Assembly (NCBI RefSeq): GCF_022919155.1
Contig: NZ_CP095045.1
Location: 2,108,001-2,172,000 of the forward strand
Direction: 5' to 3'
From: Leucobacter allii
GTDB lineage: Bacteria > Actinomycetota > Actinomycetes > Actinomycetales > Microbacteriaceae
Length of the DNA: 64,000 nucleotides
Numbering within the stretch: position 1 is the first letter of the stretch; each line of letters begins with the position of its first letter. The notes beneath the pieces are model-generated. The model was not told the DNA's origin and made no database searches. It was given only the letters and a program-made list of their open reading frames with translations. Below, one piece after another: positions 17,207 through 25,811 of the stretch. The position numbers were made by a program, and so were the translations under genes.

Positions 17207-18742
17207 TCACTCGACGAGGTCGATGTGGCGCAGGGTGGGGAACATGGTGCCGACCACCGGGGTCACGGTGAAGTCCGAGGTCGAGACGAACATGTTGTTC
17301 GCCTGGTACCAGACATCGAACCACGCCTCATCGGTGACCGTCCGGTTCAACTGTTCGATCGCGGCGGTCTGCGCGTCGCCGGGCTCCGCGGCGAAGACCG
17401 CGTCGACCTGCTCCTGCACGTCCGCGGAGGCCTCGAGGCCCGGGGTCGGGTTGTACCACTGGGGCGTCGCGATCTGCCGTTCGACCGTGGCGACCGGATC
17501 GCCGTCCATGGAGAGGACCGCGATGAACAGCGGGTAGCCCGGCGCCTTGCCCATGTAGTCGGCGAACTGGTACTCGTCCCAGGTCACGGTGATCCCGAGC
17601 TCGCCGAGCACCTGCTCGACCGTCGCCTGGTAGGGCTGGAACGGCGGCGCCATCGGCATCGTGACGGCGAAGCCGTCGGCGTAGCCGGCCTCGGCGAGCA
17701 GGTCCTTCGCCCGGTCGATATCCGTGGCGTACTGCTCGTCGAGCTCGGCGAGGTTCCCCGTCGTGCCGGCCGGGAAGACCTGGTTCGTCGCGGCGCCGCT
17801 GCCCTGGGCGATCGCCTCGAGCATCTCCGGTCCGTCGAACGCGGTGTTGAGCGCCTGGCGCACGCGGACGTCGCCGAACGGCTTCCCCATCTCGGTGGCG
17901 CCGGTGCGGTCGGTGAACTGCAGGCCGACCCAGGTGGCGACGCCCTCGCTGACGTTCCACCCTTGGCCCTCGGCCATATCGGCGGCGGCCTGGTCGCCGT
18001 AGATCACGTTGAGCTGACCGCCCTGCAGGCCGTTGAGCATGGCCGTCGCATCGCTCAGAGGCGAGATGACGAGGGGGTCGAAGGGGAAGTCGGCGGCGGC
18101 CCAGTGCTCGGCCACCTTGTCGAAGCGGTACTCGGAGCCGGTGACGGAGTCGGCGGACAGCGTGTAGGGCCCGGAGCCGACCGGGGTCTCGGCGAGGGTG
18201 CCGTCATCGATCGCGGACGGCGACATCATGTAGCTGCGGCCGAGCCCCATGTAGTAGAGGATCGTGTCGTCGCGCTCCGTGAGGTGGATCGCGATCGTGT
18301 CCGCATCGACGGCCTCGAAGCTCTCGACCTTCTGATAGGCCTCCTGGGAGCGGACGCCGGCCTGGAGATACTCGAGGCTCTTCACCGCGGCGTCGGCGTC
18401 GAATGCCGCGCCGTCGGAGAACACCGCGTCGGTGCGCAGGTTCATGGTGATGGTGAGGAAGTCGTCGGAGACCTCCCAGTCCGTCGCGAGGGCGGGTTCG
18501 GGCTGCCCGGATCCGTCGTCGACGACGAGCGGATCGTAGACGGCGGAGAGGTAGGGGCCGTCGAAGCCGATGTCGGCGAGGGAGGGATCCCAGGAGGTCA
18601 CGTCGAGGAAATCGCCGATGTTGAGCGGAACGACGCCGGAGGCGCCGTCGCCGCCGGCATCCGTCCCTCTTGCGGCGCACGAGGTAAGGGCGAGGGCCGC
18701 TGCGGCGAGCGCTGCGACGCCGAGCAGGGGTGTCTTCTTCAT
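17207..18742 (-). CDS. ABC transporter substrate-binding lipoprotein (SBP family 5)
   Basis: 511 residues. Lipoprotein signal peptide MKKTPLLGVAALAAAALALT followed by the lipobox Cys22 (LTSC). The mature part has the SBP-5 pattern: DVTSWDPSLAD near the start, LATDWEVSDD, VFSDGAAFDADAAVKSLEYL, GSGPYTL and VRQALNTAFD. It captures the solute outside the membrane for the permeases encoded downstream. Family 5 proteins bind peptides, nickel, oligosaccharides or other organics. The first gene of the operon, with a promoter element 122 bp upstream that matches the one of the alcohol dehydrogenase at 3150. Confidence 0.92.
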   Translation of the reverse strand: MKKTPLLGVAALAAAALALTSCAARGTDAGGDGASGVVPLNIGDFLDVTSWDPSLADIGFDGPYLSAVYDPLVVDDGSGQPEPALATDWEVSDDFLTITMNLRTDAVFSDGAAFDADAAVKSLEYLQAGVRSQEAYQKVESFEAVDADTIAIHLTERDDTILYYMGLGRSYMMSPSAIDDGTLAETPVGSGPYTLSADSVTGSEYRFDKVAEHWAAADFPFDPLVISPLSDATAMLNGLQGGQLNVIYGDQAAADMAEGQGWNVSEGVATWVGLQFTDRTGATEMGKPFGDVRVRQALNTAFDGPEMLEAIAQGSGAATNQVFPAGTTGNLAELDEQYATDIDRAKDLLAEAGYADGFAVTMPMAPPFQPYQATVEQVLGELGITVTWDEYQFADYMGKAPGYPLFIAVLSMDGDPVATVERQIATPQWYNPTPGLEASADVQEQVDAVFAAEPGDAQTAAIEQLNRTVTDEAWFDVWYQANNMFVSTSDFTVTPVVGTMFPTLRHIDLVE

Positions 18743-18863
18743 GTCTTCTTCTCTCGATCAACGGACATGTCCAGGGGTGCGGCGCCGTTGCTGTTCCACC
18801 GGCCGGCATCGGACCGAAGAGGCTCCCGAGTGGCGATGGACGCCACTGCGGTGTGCCGTCGGA

Positions 18864-18884
18864 TTTCATTCTACGTATGTTGAC
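18864..18884 (-). promoter_or_regulatory. Candidate promoter/operator of the ABC importer
   Basis: Minus-strand core GTCAACATACGTAGAAT, then GAAA. 18 of 21 positions match the element at 3071-3091. The TAGAAT part resembles a -10 box directed to the substrate-binding protein gene at 18742, giving a leader of over 100 nt. The inner part is pseudo-palindromic, as expected of a GntR- or TetR-type operator. Confidence 0.5.
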
Positions 18885-18987
18885 AAAAAACGCAACCGCG
18901 CATTCCGACAGGCTCCCGGGGAGGATAAACGCGTGATTTCGCGCGGGATTCCAGGAGGTCGCGACGCATCCTGGCGTGACGGCGACT

Positions 18988-19009
18988 GATCGTATACGAT
19001 CTGAGATAC
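18988..19009 (+). promoter_or_regulatory. hpa operator 1 (before hpaH)
   Basis: It contains the perfect 12 bp palindrome ATCGTATACGAT followed by CTGAGATAC. The site at 20712-20733 is the same in 18 of 22 positions and has the same distance to its start codon (22 versus 20 bp). The obvious candidate regulator is the GntR protein encoded at 22247. Confidence 0.7.
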
Positions 19010-19031
19010 CCGGCGAGACAACGGAGGTCAC

Positions 19032-19817
19032 GTGCTCGAACAGACGCAGATTGAATCCATCGCGGACGAACTGGTGCAGGCGGATCGGGATCGCACGATC
19101 CTGCCGAAGCTCACGTCCCGGTACCCCGGCATGGTCATCGAGGACTCCTACGCCATCCAGAAGGTGTGGTCGGATCGACGCATCGCCGCCGGCGCGCGGC
19201 TCGTCGGCCACAAGATCGGCCTCACCTCGAAGGTGATGCAGCTCGCCACCGGCATCAGCGAACCGGACTACGGCGTCATCCACGACGACATGGTCTACGA
19301 GTCGGGCTCCGTCCTCGAGTTCGACCGCTTCTCCAACGTCCGCATCGAGGTCGAGCTCGCCTTCGTCCTGTCGAAGCCGCTGCGCGGCCCCGGCGTCTCG
19401 CTCTTCGACGTGCTCGACGCCACGGCGTACGTGGTGCCGGCGCTCGAGGTGCTCAACTCGCACCTCGAGCTCGAGGGCCGCACGATCGTCGACACGATCA
19501 GCGACAACGCGGCGATGGGCGCGATGGTGGTCGGCGGCCGCCCCGTGAAAGTCGACGACCTCGATCTCACGTGGGCCAAGGCGCTGCTCTACCGCAACGA
19601 GGGCATCGAGGATTCCGGCGTCGCCGGCGCGGTGCTCGGCCACCCGGCGCTCGGCGTCGCCTGGCTCGCGAACAAGCTCGCGCAGCACGGGCAGGCGCTC
19701 GACGCCGGCGAGATCATCCTCGCCGGATCGTTCACGAAGCCCATGTGGGTGGAGCGGGGCGACACCGTGCACGCCGACTACCACGAGCTGGGATCGGTCA
19801 CATGCCGATTCGCCTGA
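19032..19817 (+). CDS. hpaH: 2-oxo-hept-4-ene-1,7-dioate hydratase
   Basis: 261 residues, GTG start with GGAGG 5 nt before. The pattern GARLVGHKIGLTSKVMQ, EPDYGVIHDDM and EVELAFVL is that of the HpaH/MhpD hydratase family, with Glu and Asp metal ligands in the EVELAF region. It adds water to 2-oxohept-4-ene-1,7-dioate in the homoprotocatechuate meta-cleavage route, giving the substrate of HpaI. It overlaps hpaI by 16 bp and lies in a cluster with hpaD and hpaE, which decides between this and the related MhpD/catechol-pathway hydratases. Confidence 0.88.
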   Translation: MLEQTQIESIADELVQADRDRTILPKLTSRYPGMVIEDSYAIQKVWSDRRIAAGARLVGHKIGLTSKVMQLATGISEPDYGVIHDDMVYESGSVLEFDRFSNVRIEVELAFVLSKPLRGPGVSLFDVLDATAYVVPALEVLNSHLELEGRTIVDTISDNAAMGAMVVGGRPVKVDDLDLTWAKALLYRNEGIEDSGVAGAVLGHPALGVAWLANKLAQHGQALDAGEIILAGSFTKPMWVERGDTVHADYHELGSVTCRFA

Positions 19818-20620
19818 GCCTTCCCGCCACGCTGCGCGAGCGGCTCGCCGACGCCGACCGCCCCCTCATCGGGCTCTGGGCCTGCGCCGGCAGTCCGATC
19901 ACCGCCGAGATCGTGGCGGGCAGCGGCTGCGACTGGGTGCTCCTGGACGCCGAGCACTCCCCCAACGGCCTCGAATCGGTGCTCGCGCAGCTCTACGCGA
20001 TGTCGGCCTACCCCGTGGCGCCGCTCGTCCGGCCGCCGTTCGGCGACACGGTCACGATCAAGCAGTTCCTCGACCTCGGTGCGCAGAACCTGCTCATCCC
20101 GATGGTCGACTCGGCCGAGCAGGCCGCCGAGATCGTGCGCGCCGCCCGCTACCCGACCGGCGAGCCCGGCGCCGGAGCCCGAGGCGTGGGCTCGGCGCTC
20201 GCCCGCTCCGCGCGCTGGAACCGGGTCGAGGGCTACCTCGGACGCGCGGCGGAGACCATCAGCCTGACCGTCCAGATCGAGTCGGCCGCCGCGGTCGCCG
20301 ACGTCGAACGGATCGCGGCCGTGCCCGGCGTCGACGCGCTCTTCGTCGGCCCCTCCGACCTCGCCGCCTCGATGGGGCATCTCGGGCAGCAGAGTCACCC
20401 CGAGGTCGTCGCGGGCGTGCACCGGGCGATCGCCGCCGGCCGGGCCGCCGGGATCCCCGTCGGCGTGAACGCCTTCGTGCCCGCCGACGCGGAGCGCTAC
20501 ATCGCGGCCGGCGCCGCCTTCGTCGCCGTGGGCGCCGATGTCGCGATCCTCGCCAGGCAGACCGAGACGCTCGTCGACCGCTTCACGGGCGGCGCCGGCG
20601 AGGAGCGCGCGAGCTACTGA
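19802..20620 (+). CDS. hpaI: 4-hydroxy-2-oxo-heptane-1,7-dioate aldolase
   Basis: 272 residues, HpcH/HpaI class II aldolase family. Motifs: GLWACAGSP, LLDAEHSPN with the active-site His, VRPPFGD with Arg, QIESAAAV with the metal-binding Glu, and GPSDLAASMG with the metal-binding Asp. It splits 4-hydroxy-2-oxoheptane-1,7-dioate to pyruvate and succinate semialdehyde, the last step of the pathway. Its start lies inside hpaH. Confidence 0.9.
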   Translation: MPIRLSLPATLRERLADADRPLIGLWACAGSPITAEIVAGSGCDWVLLDAEHSPNGLESVLAQLYAMSAYPVAPLVRPPFGDTVTIKQFLDLGAQNLLIPMVDSAEQAAEIVRAARYPTGEPGAGARGVGSALARSARWNRVEGYLGRAAETISLTVQIESAAAVADVERIAAVPGVDALFVGPSDLAASMGHLGQQSHPEVVAGVHRAIAAGRAAGIPVGVNAFVPADAERYIAAGAAFVAVGADVAILARQTETLVDRFTGGAGEERASY

Positions 20621-20711
20621 TCCCGCGATCCGGGGATCCGCAGCCGCGACTCCGCTCCACGGAGTTCGCCCCCGGGTCCCGCACCCCGCACCCCCTTTCC
20701 AGATCCCCACG

Positions 20712-20733
20712 GATCGTATATGATTTGAAATAC
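20712..20733 (+). promoter_or_regulatory. hpa operator 2 (before the FAH-RraA gene)
   Basis: GATCGTATATGAT then TTGAAATAC, 20 bp before the ATG at 20754. It repeats the site at 18988-19009 with four base changes, all transitions. This indicates a second promoter in the cluster under the same regulator. Confidence 0.7.
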
Positions 20734-20753
20734 AACGACGAGACGAGGCAGTC

Positions 20754-22244
20754 ATGAGCTACGGAATCGACACCCCGGGCAAGATCATCGCCGTGCACCT
20801 GAACTACCCCTCGCGCATGCAGCAGCGCGGGCGCACCCCCTCCCACCCCTCCTACTTCTTCAAGCCGCAGTCCTCGCTCGCGGCGAGCGGCGGCATCATC
20901 GAGCGGCCGGCCGGAACCGAGCTGCTCGCCTTCGAGGGCGAGATCGCGCTCGTGATCGGCGCGCCCGCGCGCTGGGTCTCCCCGGAGGACGGCTGGAGCC
21001 ACGTCGCGCAGGTGACCGCCGCCAACGACTTCGGCGTCTACGACCTCCGCGCGGCCGACAAGGGGTCGAACGTGCGCAACAAGGGCGGCGACGGCTTCAC
21101 CCCGATCGGCCCGGCGGCGATCCCGACGGACGGTCTCGGCCCGGGCGACTGGCGCGTGCGCACCTGGGTGAACGGCGCACTCGTGCAGGACGACACGAGC
21201 GATACGCTCGCCTTCCCCTTCGGGCGGCTCGTCGCCGACCTGTCGCAGCACTTCACACTGGAGACCGGCGACGTGATCCTCACGGGCACCCCCGCAGGGT
21301 CCTCGGTGGTGCTCCCCGGCGACGTCGTCGAGGTCGAGGTCGACGCGCCGAACGCCCCGGGCGCCCCGAGCACCGGCCGTCTCGTCACCACCGTCGCCCA
21401 GGGCGACCACGAGTTCGGCGACTTCGGCAGTAAGCCCGCCGTCGACGACACGCAGCGCATCGAGGCGTGGGGCAGCGAGCAGGAGCACGCGGCCGCGGTC
21501 GCCGCGGGCCGAGCCACCCCGCTCGTCGAGCGGCCCGAGGCGAGCCCCCTCACCGACGAGATCCGCGAGCTGCTCGACGGCGTCGCCGTCGCGACCGTCT
21601 CGGCGGCGCTGCGCAAGCGCGGCTACGTCGACGTCTTCATCGACGGGGTGCATCCGAATCACGAGGGCGACACGATCCTCGGCACCGCCAAGACGCTGCG
21701 CTTCATCCCGTTCCGGCCGGACCTGTTCGCGCAGCACGGCGGCGGCTTCAACGCGCAGAAGCGCGCGTTCGACACCGTGAACCCGGGCGAGGTGCTCGTC
21801 GTCGAGGCCCGCGGCATCCCCGAGACCGGCACCGTCGGCGACGTCCTCGCGCTCCGCGCCCAGGTGCGCGGCGCCGCCGGCATCGTCACCGACGGCGGCG
21901 TACGCGACTTCGCGGCGGTGCAGGAGTTCGACATCCCGGTGTTCTCGCAGGGCGCCCACCCGAGCGTGCTCGGCCGCCGGCACGTGCCCTGGGAGGTCGA
22001 CGTGACCGTCGCCTGCGGCGGCGCCGCCGTGCAGCCCGGCGACATCATCATGGGCGACGGCGACGGCGTGATCGTGATCCCGCCGTTCCTCCTCGAGGAG
22101 GTCGCCCGCGAGGCGGCGGCGCAGGAGGCCGCGGACGCCTGGGTCGCCGAGCAGGTCGCCGCCGGACATCCCGTGGACGGCCTGTTCCCGATGAACGCCG
22201 AGTGGCGCGCGAAGTACGAGGCCGCGCAGGCGGACGGATCCTGA
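20754..22244 (+). CDS. Fumarylacetoacetate-hydrolase-fold protein fused to RraA-like aldolase/decarboxylase domain
   Basis: 496 residues with two enzymes in one chain. Residues about 1-230 are a FAH domain like HpaG: metal ligands Glu61 and Glu63 (FEGEIAL) and Asp92 (NDFGVYD), and LTGTPAG near its end. Residues about 265-496 are an RraA/HMG-aldolase-like domain with the metal motif TDGGVRD (Arg384, Asp385). In this pathway the FAH domain would decarboxylate and/or isomerise 5-oxopent-3-ene-1,2,5-tricarboxylate, the job of the two-FAH-domain HpaG of E. coli. RraA-fold enzymes can decarboxylate 2-oxo acids, so the second domain may take one of the two steps. The exact division of labour is inference. 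Confidence 0.85.
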   Translation: MSYGIDTPGKIIAVHLNYPSRMQQRGRTPSHPSYFFKPQSSLAASGGIIERPAGTELLAFEGEIALVIGAPARWVSPEDGWSHVAQVTAANDFGVYDLRAADKGSNVRNKGGDGFTPIGPAAIPTDGLGPGDWRVRTWVNGALVQDDTSDTLAFPFGRLVADLSQHFTLETGDVILTGTPAGSSVVLPGDVVEVEVDAPNAPGAPSTGRLVTTVAQGDHEFGDFGSKPAVDDTQRIEAWGSEQEHAAAVAAGRATPLVERPEASPLTDEIRELLDGVAVATVSAALRKRGYVDVFIDGVHPNHEGDTILGTAKTLRFIPFRPDLFAQHGGGFNAQKRAFDTVNPGEVLVVEARGIPETGTVGDVLALRAQVRGAAGIVTDGGVRDFAAVQEFDIPVFSQGAHPSVLGRRHVPWEVDVTVACGGAAVQPGDIIMGDGDGVIVIPPFLLEEVAREAAAQEAADAWVAEQVAAGHPVDGLFPMNAEWRAKYEAAQADGS

Positions 22245-22246
22245 CC

Positions 22247-22918
22247 GTGTCCGACGAGTCCAAGTCCGAGCGGGCCTACCGCCTCATCCGCGAGCGCATC
22301 GACAGCGGGCAGTACGTGCCCGGCTACCGGCTCGTGCTCGCGCCGATCGCCGCGGAGCTCGGGATGTCGGTGGTCCCCGTGCGGGAGGCGATCCGGCGGC
22401 TCGAGGCGGAGCAGCTCGTCACCTTCGAGCGCAACGTCGGCGCGCAGGTGGCGCTCGTGCAGGAGACCGAGTACCTGCACACGATGCAGACGCTCGCGCT
22501 CGTGGAGGGATCCGCCACGGCGCTCGCCGCCCCGTTCGTCACCGCCGAGCAGATCGCGCGGGCGCGCGACGTGAACGAGACGATGCGCCGGACCCTCGAC
22601 GACTTCGATCCGCAGCGCTTCACCGCGCTCAACCTCGACTTCCACAGCGTGCTCTTCGAGACCTGCCCCAATCCGCACATCCTCGACCTCGTGCACCGCG
22701 GCTGGAACCGCATGAAGCTGCTGCGCAACTCCTCCTTCAGCTTCGTGCCCGGCCGCGCGCAGGAATCCGTCGCGGAGCACGAGCGGATCCTGCAGCTCGT
22801 CGAGCGGGGCGCTCCCCCGCTCGACGTCGAGCTCGCGGCCCGGGCCCACCGCACCGCGACGCTCGACGCCGTCCTCGCCTACGCCGAGGAGCACAAGCAG
22901 CCGTCCGCGGCGCACTGA
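22247..22918 (+). CDS. GntR-family regulator (FCD subfamily), probable hpa regulator
   Basis: 223 residues from a GTG two bases after the previous stop. Winged helix at the N terminus (RLVLAPIAAELGMSVVPVREAIRRLEAEQLV), then an all-helical FCD effector domain with possible metal ligands in LNLDFHSVLF and VAEHERIL. Being inside the hpa cluster, it is the best candidate to bind the two operators at 18988 and 20712 and to respond to a pathway intermediate. Usually such proteins repress until the effector binds. Confidence 0.88.
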   Translation: MSDESKSERAYRLIRERIDSGQYVPGYRLVLAPIAAELGMSVVPVREAIRRLEAEQLVTFERNVGAQVALVQETEYLHTMQTLALVEGSATALAAPFVTAEQIARARDVNETMRRTLDDFDPQRFTALNLDFHSVLFETCPNPHILDLVHRGWNRMKLLRNSSFSFVPGRAQESVAEHERILQLVERGAPPLDVELAARAHRTATLDAVLAYAEEHKQPSAAH

Positions 22919-22966
22919 TCCGATCCCCATCTCCCACCCCTGTCACATCGTTTCGGAGGCGACACC

Positions 22967-24466
22967 ATGACCCACCAGAAGCCCGCCGGGCTCCCCGACA
23001 AGATCCAGCTCTTCATCGACGGCGCGTTCGTCGACGCCCAGGACGGCGCGACGTTCGACGTCTCCGAGCCCGTGTCCAACGAGGTCTACATCACCGCGGC
23101 CGCCGCGGGCCGTGCCGACGTCGATCTCGCCGTCGCCGCCGCCAAGCGCGCGTTCGACGACGGCCCGTGGCCCCAGATGCTGCCCCGCGAGCGCTCGCGG
23201 ATCCTCCACCGGGTCGCCGACATCGTCGAGTCGCGCGACGAGCAGCTGGCCCTCATCGAGAGCTGGGACTCCGGCCTCCCCATCACGCAGGCGAAGGGCC
23301 AGGCGCGCCGCGCCGCCGAGAACTTCCGCTTCTTCGCCGACCTCATCGTCGCCGAGCACGACAACGTCACGAAGGTGCCCGGCCGCCAGATCAACTACGT
23401 GAACCGCAAGCCGAAGGGCGTCGCCGGCCTCATCACGCCCTGGAACGTGCCCTTCATGCAGGAGTCGTGGAAGCTCGCCCCGGCCCTCGCGACCGGCAAC
23501 ACGGTCGTGCTGAAGCCCGCCAGCTACACCCCGCTCTCGGCGGCGCTGTGGCCCGAGATCTTCCGCGAGGCCGGCGTGCCCGACGGGGTCTTCAACCTCA
23601 TTCTGGGCTCGGGCGGCGTCGCGGGCGATGCGCTCGTGAAGCACCCCGATGTGCCGCTCATCTCCTTCACCGGCGACAGCTCGACCGGCGCGATGATCTC
23701 GACCAACGCCGCGCCGTTCCTCAAGGGCCTCTCCCTCGAGCTCGGCGGCAAGAGCCCGTCCGTCGTCTTCGCCGACGCGGATCTCGAGGAGGCGCTCGAC
23801 GCCACCGTGTTCAGCGTCTTCAGCCTGAACGGCGAGCGCTGCACCGCCGGCAGCCGCGTCCTCGTCGAGCGCTCCATCTACGACGACTTCGTCGCCCGCT
23901 ACGCCGAGCGCGCGAAGAACATCGTGATCGGCCTGCCCTCCGACCCCGCGACCGAGGTCGGCGCGCTCGTGCACCCGAGCCACTTCGAGAAGGTCATGAG
24001 CTACGTCGAGATCGGCAAGTCCGAGGGGCGCCTCGTCGCCGGCGGCGGCCGCCCCGAGGGCTTCCCCGAGGGCAACTACGTCGCCCCGACCGTGTTCGCC
24101 GACGTCGCGCCCGATGCGCGCATCTTCCAGGAGGAGATCTTCGGCCCGGTCGTCGCCATCACTCCCTTCGACACGGACGAGGAGGCGCTCGCCCTCGCGA
24201 ACGACACGAAGTACGGCCTCGCCGCGTACGTCTGGACCTCGAACCTCAAGCGCGCCCACAACTTCGCGCACGGCATCGAGTCGGGCATGGTGTGGCTGAA
24301 CTCGAACAACGTCCGCGACCTGCGCACCCCCTTCGGCGGCGTGAAGGCCTCGGGCCTCGGCCGCGAGGGCGGGTACCGCTCGGTCGACTTCTACACCACG
24401 GCGCAGTCGATCCAGATCACCCTCAACGAGGCGCACTCCCCCCGCTTCGGCGCGGGCGGCAAGTGA
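22967..24466 (+). CDS. hpaE: 5-carboxymethyl-2-hydroxymuconate semialdehyde dehydrogenase
   Basis: 499 residues, aldehyde dehydrogenase fold: TPWNVPF, KPASYTPLSA, FTGDSSTG, LELGGKSPS with Glu and NGERCTAGSR with the catalytic Cys. GGAGG stands 8 nt before the ATG. Length and context (next to hpaD) point to HpaE, which oxidises the ring-cleavage product of homoprotocatechuate with NAD. Other ALDH functions cannot be excluded from sequence alone, but the cluster argues for this one. Confidence 0.9.
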   Translation: MTHQKPAGLPDKIQLFIDGAFVDAQDGATFDVSEPVSNEVYITAAAAGRADVDLAVAAAKRAFDDGPWPQMLPRERSRILHRVADIVESRDEQLALIESWDSGLPITQAKGQARRAAENFRFFADLIVAEHDNVTKVPGRQINYVNRKPKGVAGLITPWNVPFMQESWKLAPALATGNTVVLKPASYTPLSAALWPEIFREAGVPDGVFNLILGSGGVAGDALVKHPDVPLISFTGDSSTGAMISTNAAPFLKGLSLELGGKSPSVVFADADLEEALDATVFSVFSLNGERCTAGSRVLVERSIYDDFVARYAERAKNIVIGLPSDPATEVGALVHPSHFEKVMSYVEIGKSEGRLVAGGGRPEGFPEGNYVAPTVFADVAPDARIFQEEIFGPVVAITPFDTDEEALALANDTKYGLAAYVWTSNLKRAHNFAHGIESGMVWLNSNNVRDLRTPFGGVKASGLGREGGYRSVDFYTTAQSIQITLNEAHSPRFGAGGK

Positions 24467-24494
24467 CCCCATCCACCTTCCAGGAAGCATGATC

Positions 24495-25637
24495 ATGGCG
24501 AAACTCAACGAAGAAGACAAGCAGTCCGCGGGGTTCTGGGTCACTCAGGAGGCCCCGATCCACTCGGACAATCCCATCCCGACGGCGACCTCGCCCGCGC
24601 CGGACATCCTGCGCTGCGCGTACATGGAGCTCATCGTCACCGACCTCGCCGCCTCGCGCGAGTTCTACGTCGACGTGCTCGGGCTCTACGTCACCACGGA
24701 GGACGACGAGGCGATCTACCTCCGCTCCACCGAGGAGTTCATCCACCACAACCTCGTGCTGCGCAAGGGCCCCGTCGCGGCGGTCGCGGCGTTCTCCTAC
24801 CGCGTGCGCACGCCCGAGGACCTCGACCGGGCGGTAACCTTCTACGAGGAGCTCGGCTGCGAGGTGCGCCGCAACCCCGACGGATTCGTCACGGGCATCG
24901 GGGACTCGGTGCGCGTCGTCGATCCGCTCGGCTTCCCCTACGAGTTCTTCTACCAGACCGAGCACACCGAGCGGATGTCGTGGCGCTACGACCTGCACAT
25001 CCCCGGCGAGCTCGTGCGCCTCGACCACTTCAACCAGATCACCCCCGACGTGCCGCGCGCCGTCGGCTTCATGCAGAACCTGGGCTTCCGCGTCACCGAG
25101 GACATCCAGGACAACGAGGGCACGGTCTACGCGGCGTGGATGCGGCGCAAGCCGACGGTGCACGACACCGCCATGACCGGCGGCGACGGACCGCGCATGC
25201 ACCACGTGTGCTTCGCGACCCATGAGAAGCACAACATCCTCGCCATCTGCGACAAGCTCGGCTCGCTCCGGCGCTCCGATGCGATCGAGCGGGGGCCGGG
25301 CCGCCACGGCGTCTCGAACGCCTTCTACCTCTACCTGCGGGATCCGGACGGCCACCGCGTCGAGGTCTACACCCAGGACTACTACACGGGCGACCCCGAC
25401 AACCCGGTCGTCACCTGGGACGTGCACGACAACCAGCGCCGCGACTGGTGGGGCAACCCGGTCGTGCCCTCGTGGTACACCGACGGCTCGCTCGTGCTCG
25501 ACCTCGACGGCAACCCCCAGCCCGTCGTCGCGCGCACGGACGACTCCGAGATGGCCGTGACCATCGGCGCCGACGGCTTCTCCTACACCCGCGAGGGCGA
25601 CGAGGAGAAGGGCTTCAAGCTCGGCAACACGCTGTAG
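24495..25637 (+). CDS. hpaD: Homoprotocatechuate (3,4-dihydroxyphenylacetate) 2,3-dioxygenase
   Basis: 380 residues, extradiol ring-cleavage enzyme of the vicinal-oxygen-chelate fold. It is very close in remembered sequence to the Brevibacterium fuscum enzyme: metal ligands His178 (LDHFN), His237 (MHHVCF) and Glu290 (HRVEVYT), acid-base His223 (TVHDT), and His271 and Tyr280, all offset by exactly 23 from the B. fuscum numbering. It opens the catechol ring with O2. The start at 24495 is chosen since AGGAAG lies 7 nt before; the ATG at 24489 is too close. It ends the operon; a strong hairpin follows. Confidence 0.96.
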   Translation: MAKLNEEDKQSAGFWVTQEAPIHSDNPIPTATSPAPDILRCAYMELIVTDLAASREFYVDVLGLYVTTEDDEAIYLRSTEEFIHHNLVLRKGPVAAVAAFSYRVRTPEDLDRAVTFYEELGCEVRRNPDGFVTGIGDSVRVVDPLGFPYEFFYQTEHTERMSWRYDLHIPGELVRLDHFNQITPDVPRAVGFMQNLGFRVTEDIQDNEGTVYAAWMRRKPTVHDTAMTGGDGPRMHHVCFATHEKHNILAICDKLGSLRRSDAIERGPGRHGVSNAFYLYLRDPDGHRVEVYTQDYYTGDPDNPVVTWDVHDNQRRDWWGNPVVPSWYTDGSLVLDLDGNPQPVVARTDDSEMAVTIGADGFSYTREGDEEKGFKLGNTL

Positions 25638-25652
25638 CCCGACGCGCGCGTC

Positions 25653-25691
25653 CCGACGGGGCGGCCGGGGATCCCCCGGCCGCCCCGTCGG
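25653..25691 (+). terminator. Strong hairpin after hpaD
   Basis: Perfect 18 bp stem (25653-25670 and 25674-25691) with an ATC loop, 15 bp after the stop codon. No U tract. It closes the hpa operon. Confidence 0.75.
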
Positions 25692-25773
25692 CGTTGCAGC
25701 GGTTTCCGTCGCAGGGTTTCCGTTGCACCGGCGGGGCGGTCGCATCGGGGCGTCGCGGCCGACTGCATCGTGA

Positions 25774-25809
25774 TCGACACCGCGTTCGACACCGCGTTCG
25801 ACACCGTGC
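25774..25809 (+). repeat. Three direct 12 bp repeats before the APC permease gene
   Basis: Unit TCGACACCGCGT, twice exact and once with two changes, directly before an inverted repeat at 25812. They lie in the 335 bp gap between hpaD and the permease, and could be part of a control region. Confidence 0.5.
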
Positions 25810-25811
25810 GA

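Larger units (their letters stand above)
18743..19031. promoter_or_regulatory. Divergent control region between ABC importer and hpa genes
   Basis: 289 bp without a gene. It contains two separate sites, listed on their own: an element at 18864-18884 oriented to the importer genes and a 22 bp operator at 18988-19009 close to hpaH. A consensus TTGACA is present on the plus strand at 18880-18885. Nothing else was recognised. Confidence 0.6.

Noticed and set aside
18880..18908. Consensus sigma-70 promoter toward hpaH from TTGACA at 18880
   Set aside because: No acceptable -10 at 16-18 bp; the TTGACA is better explained as part of the importer element.
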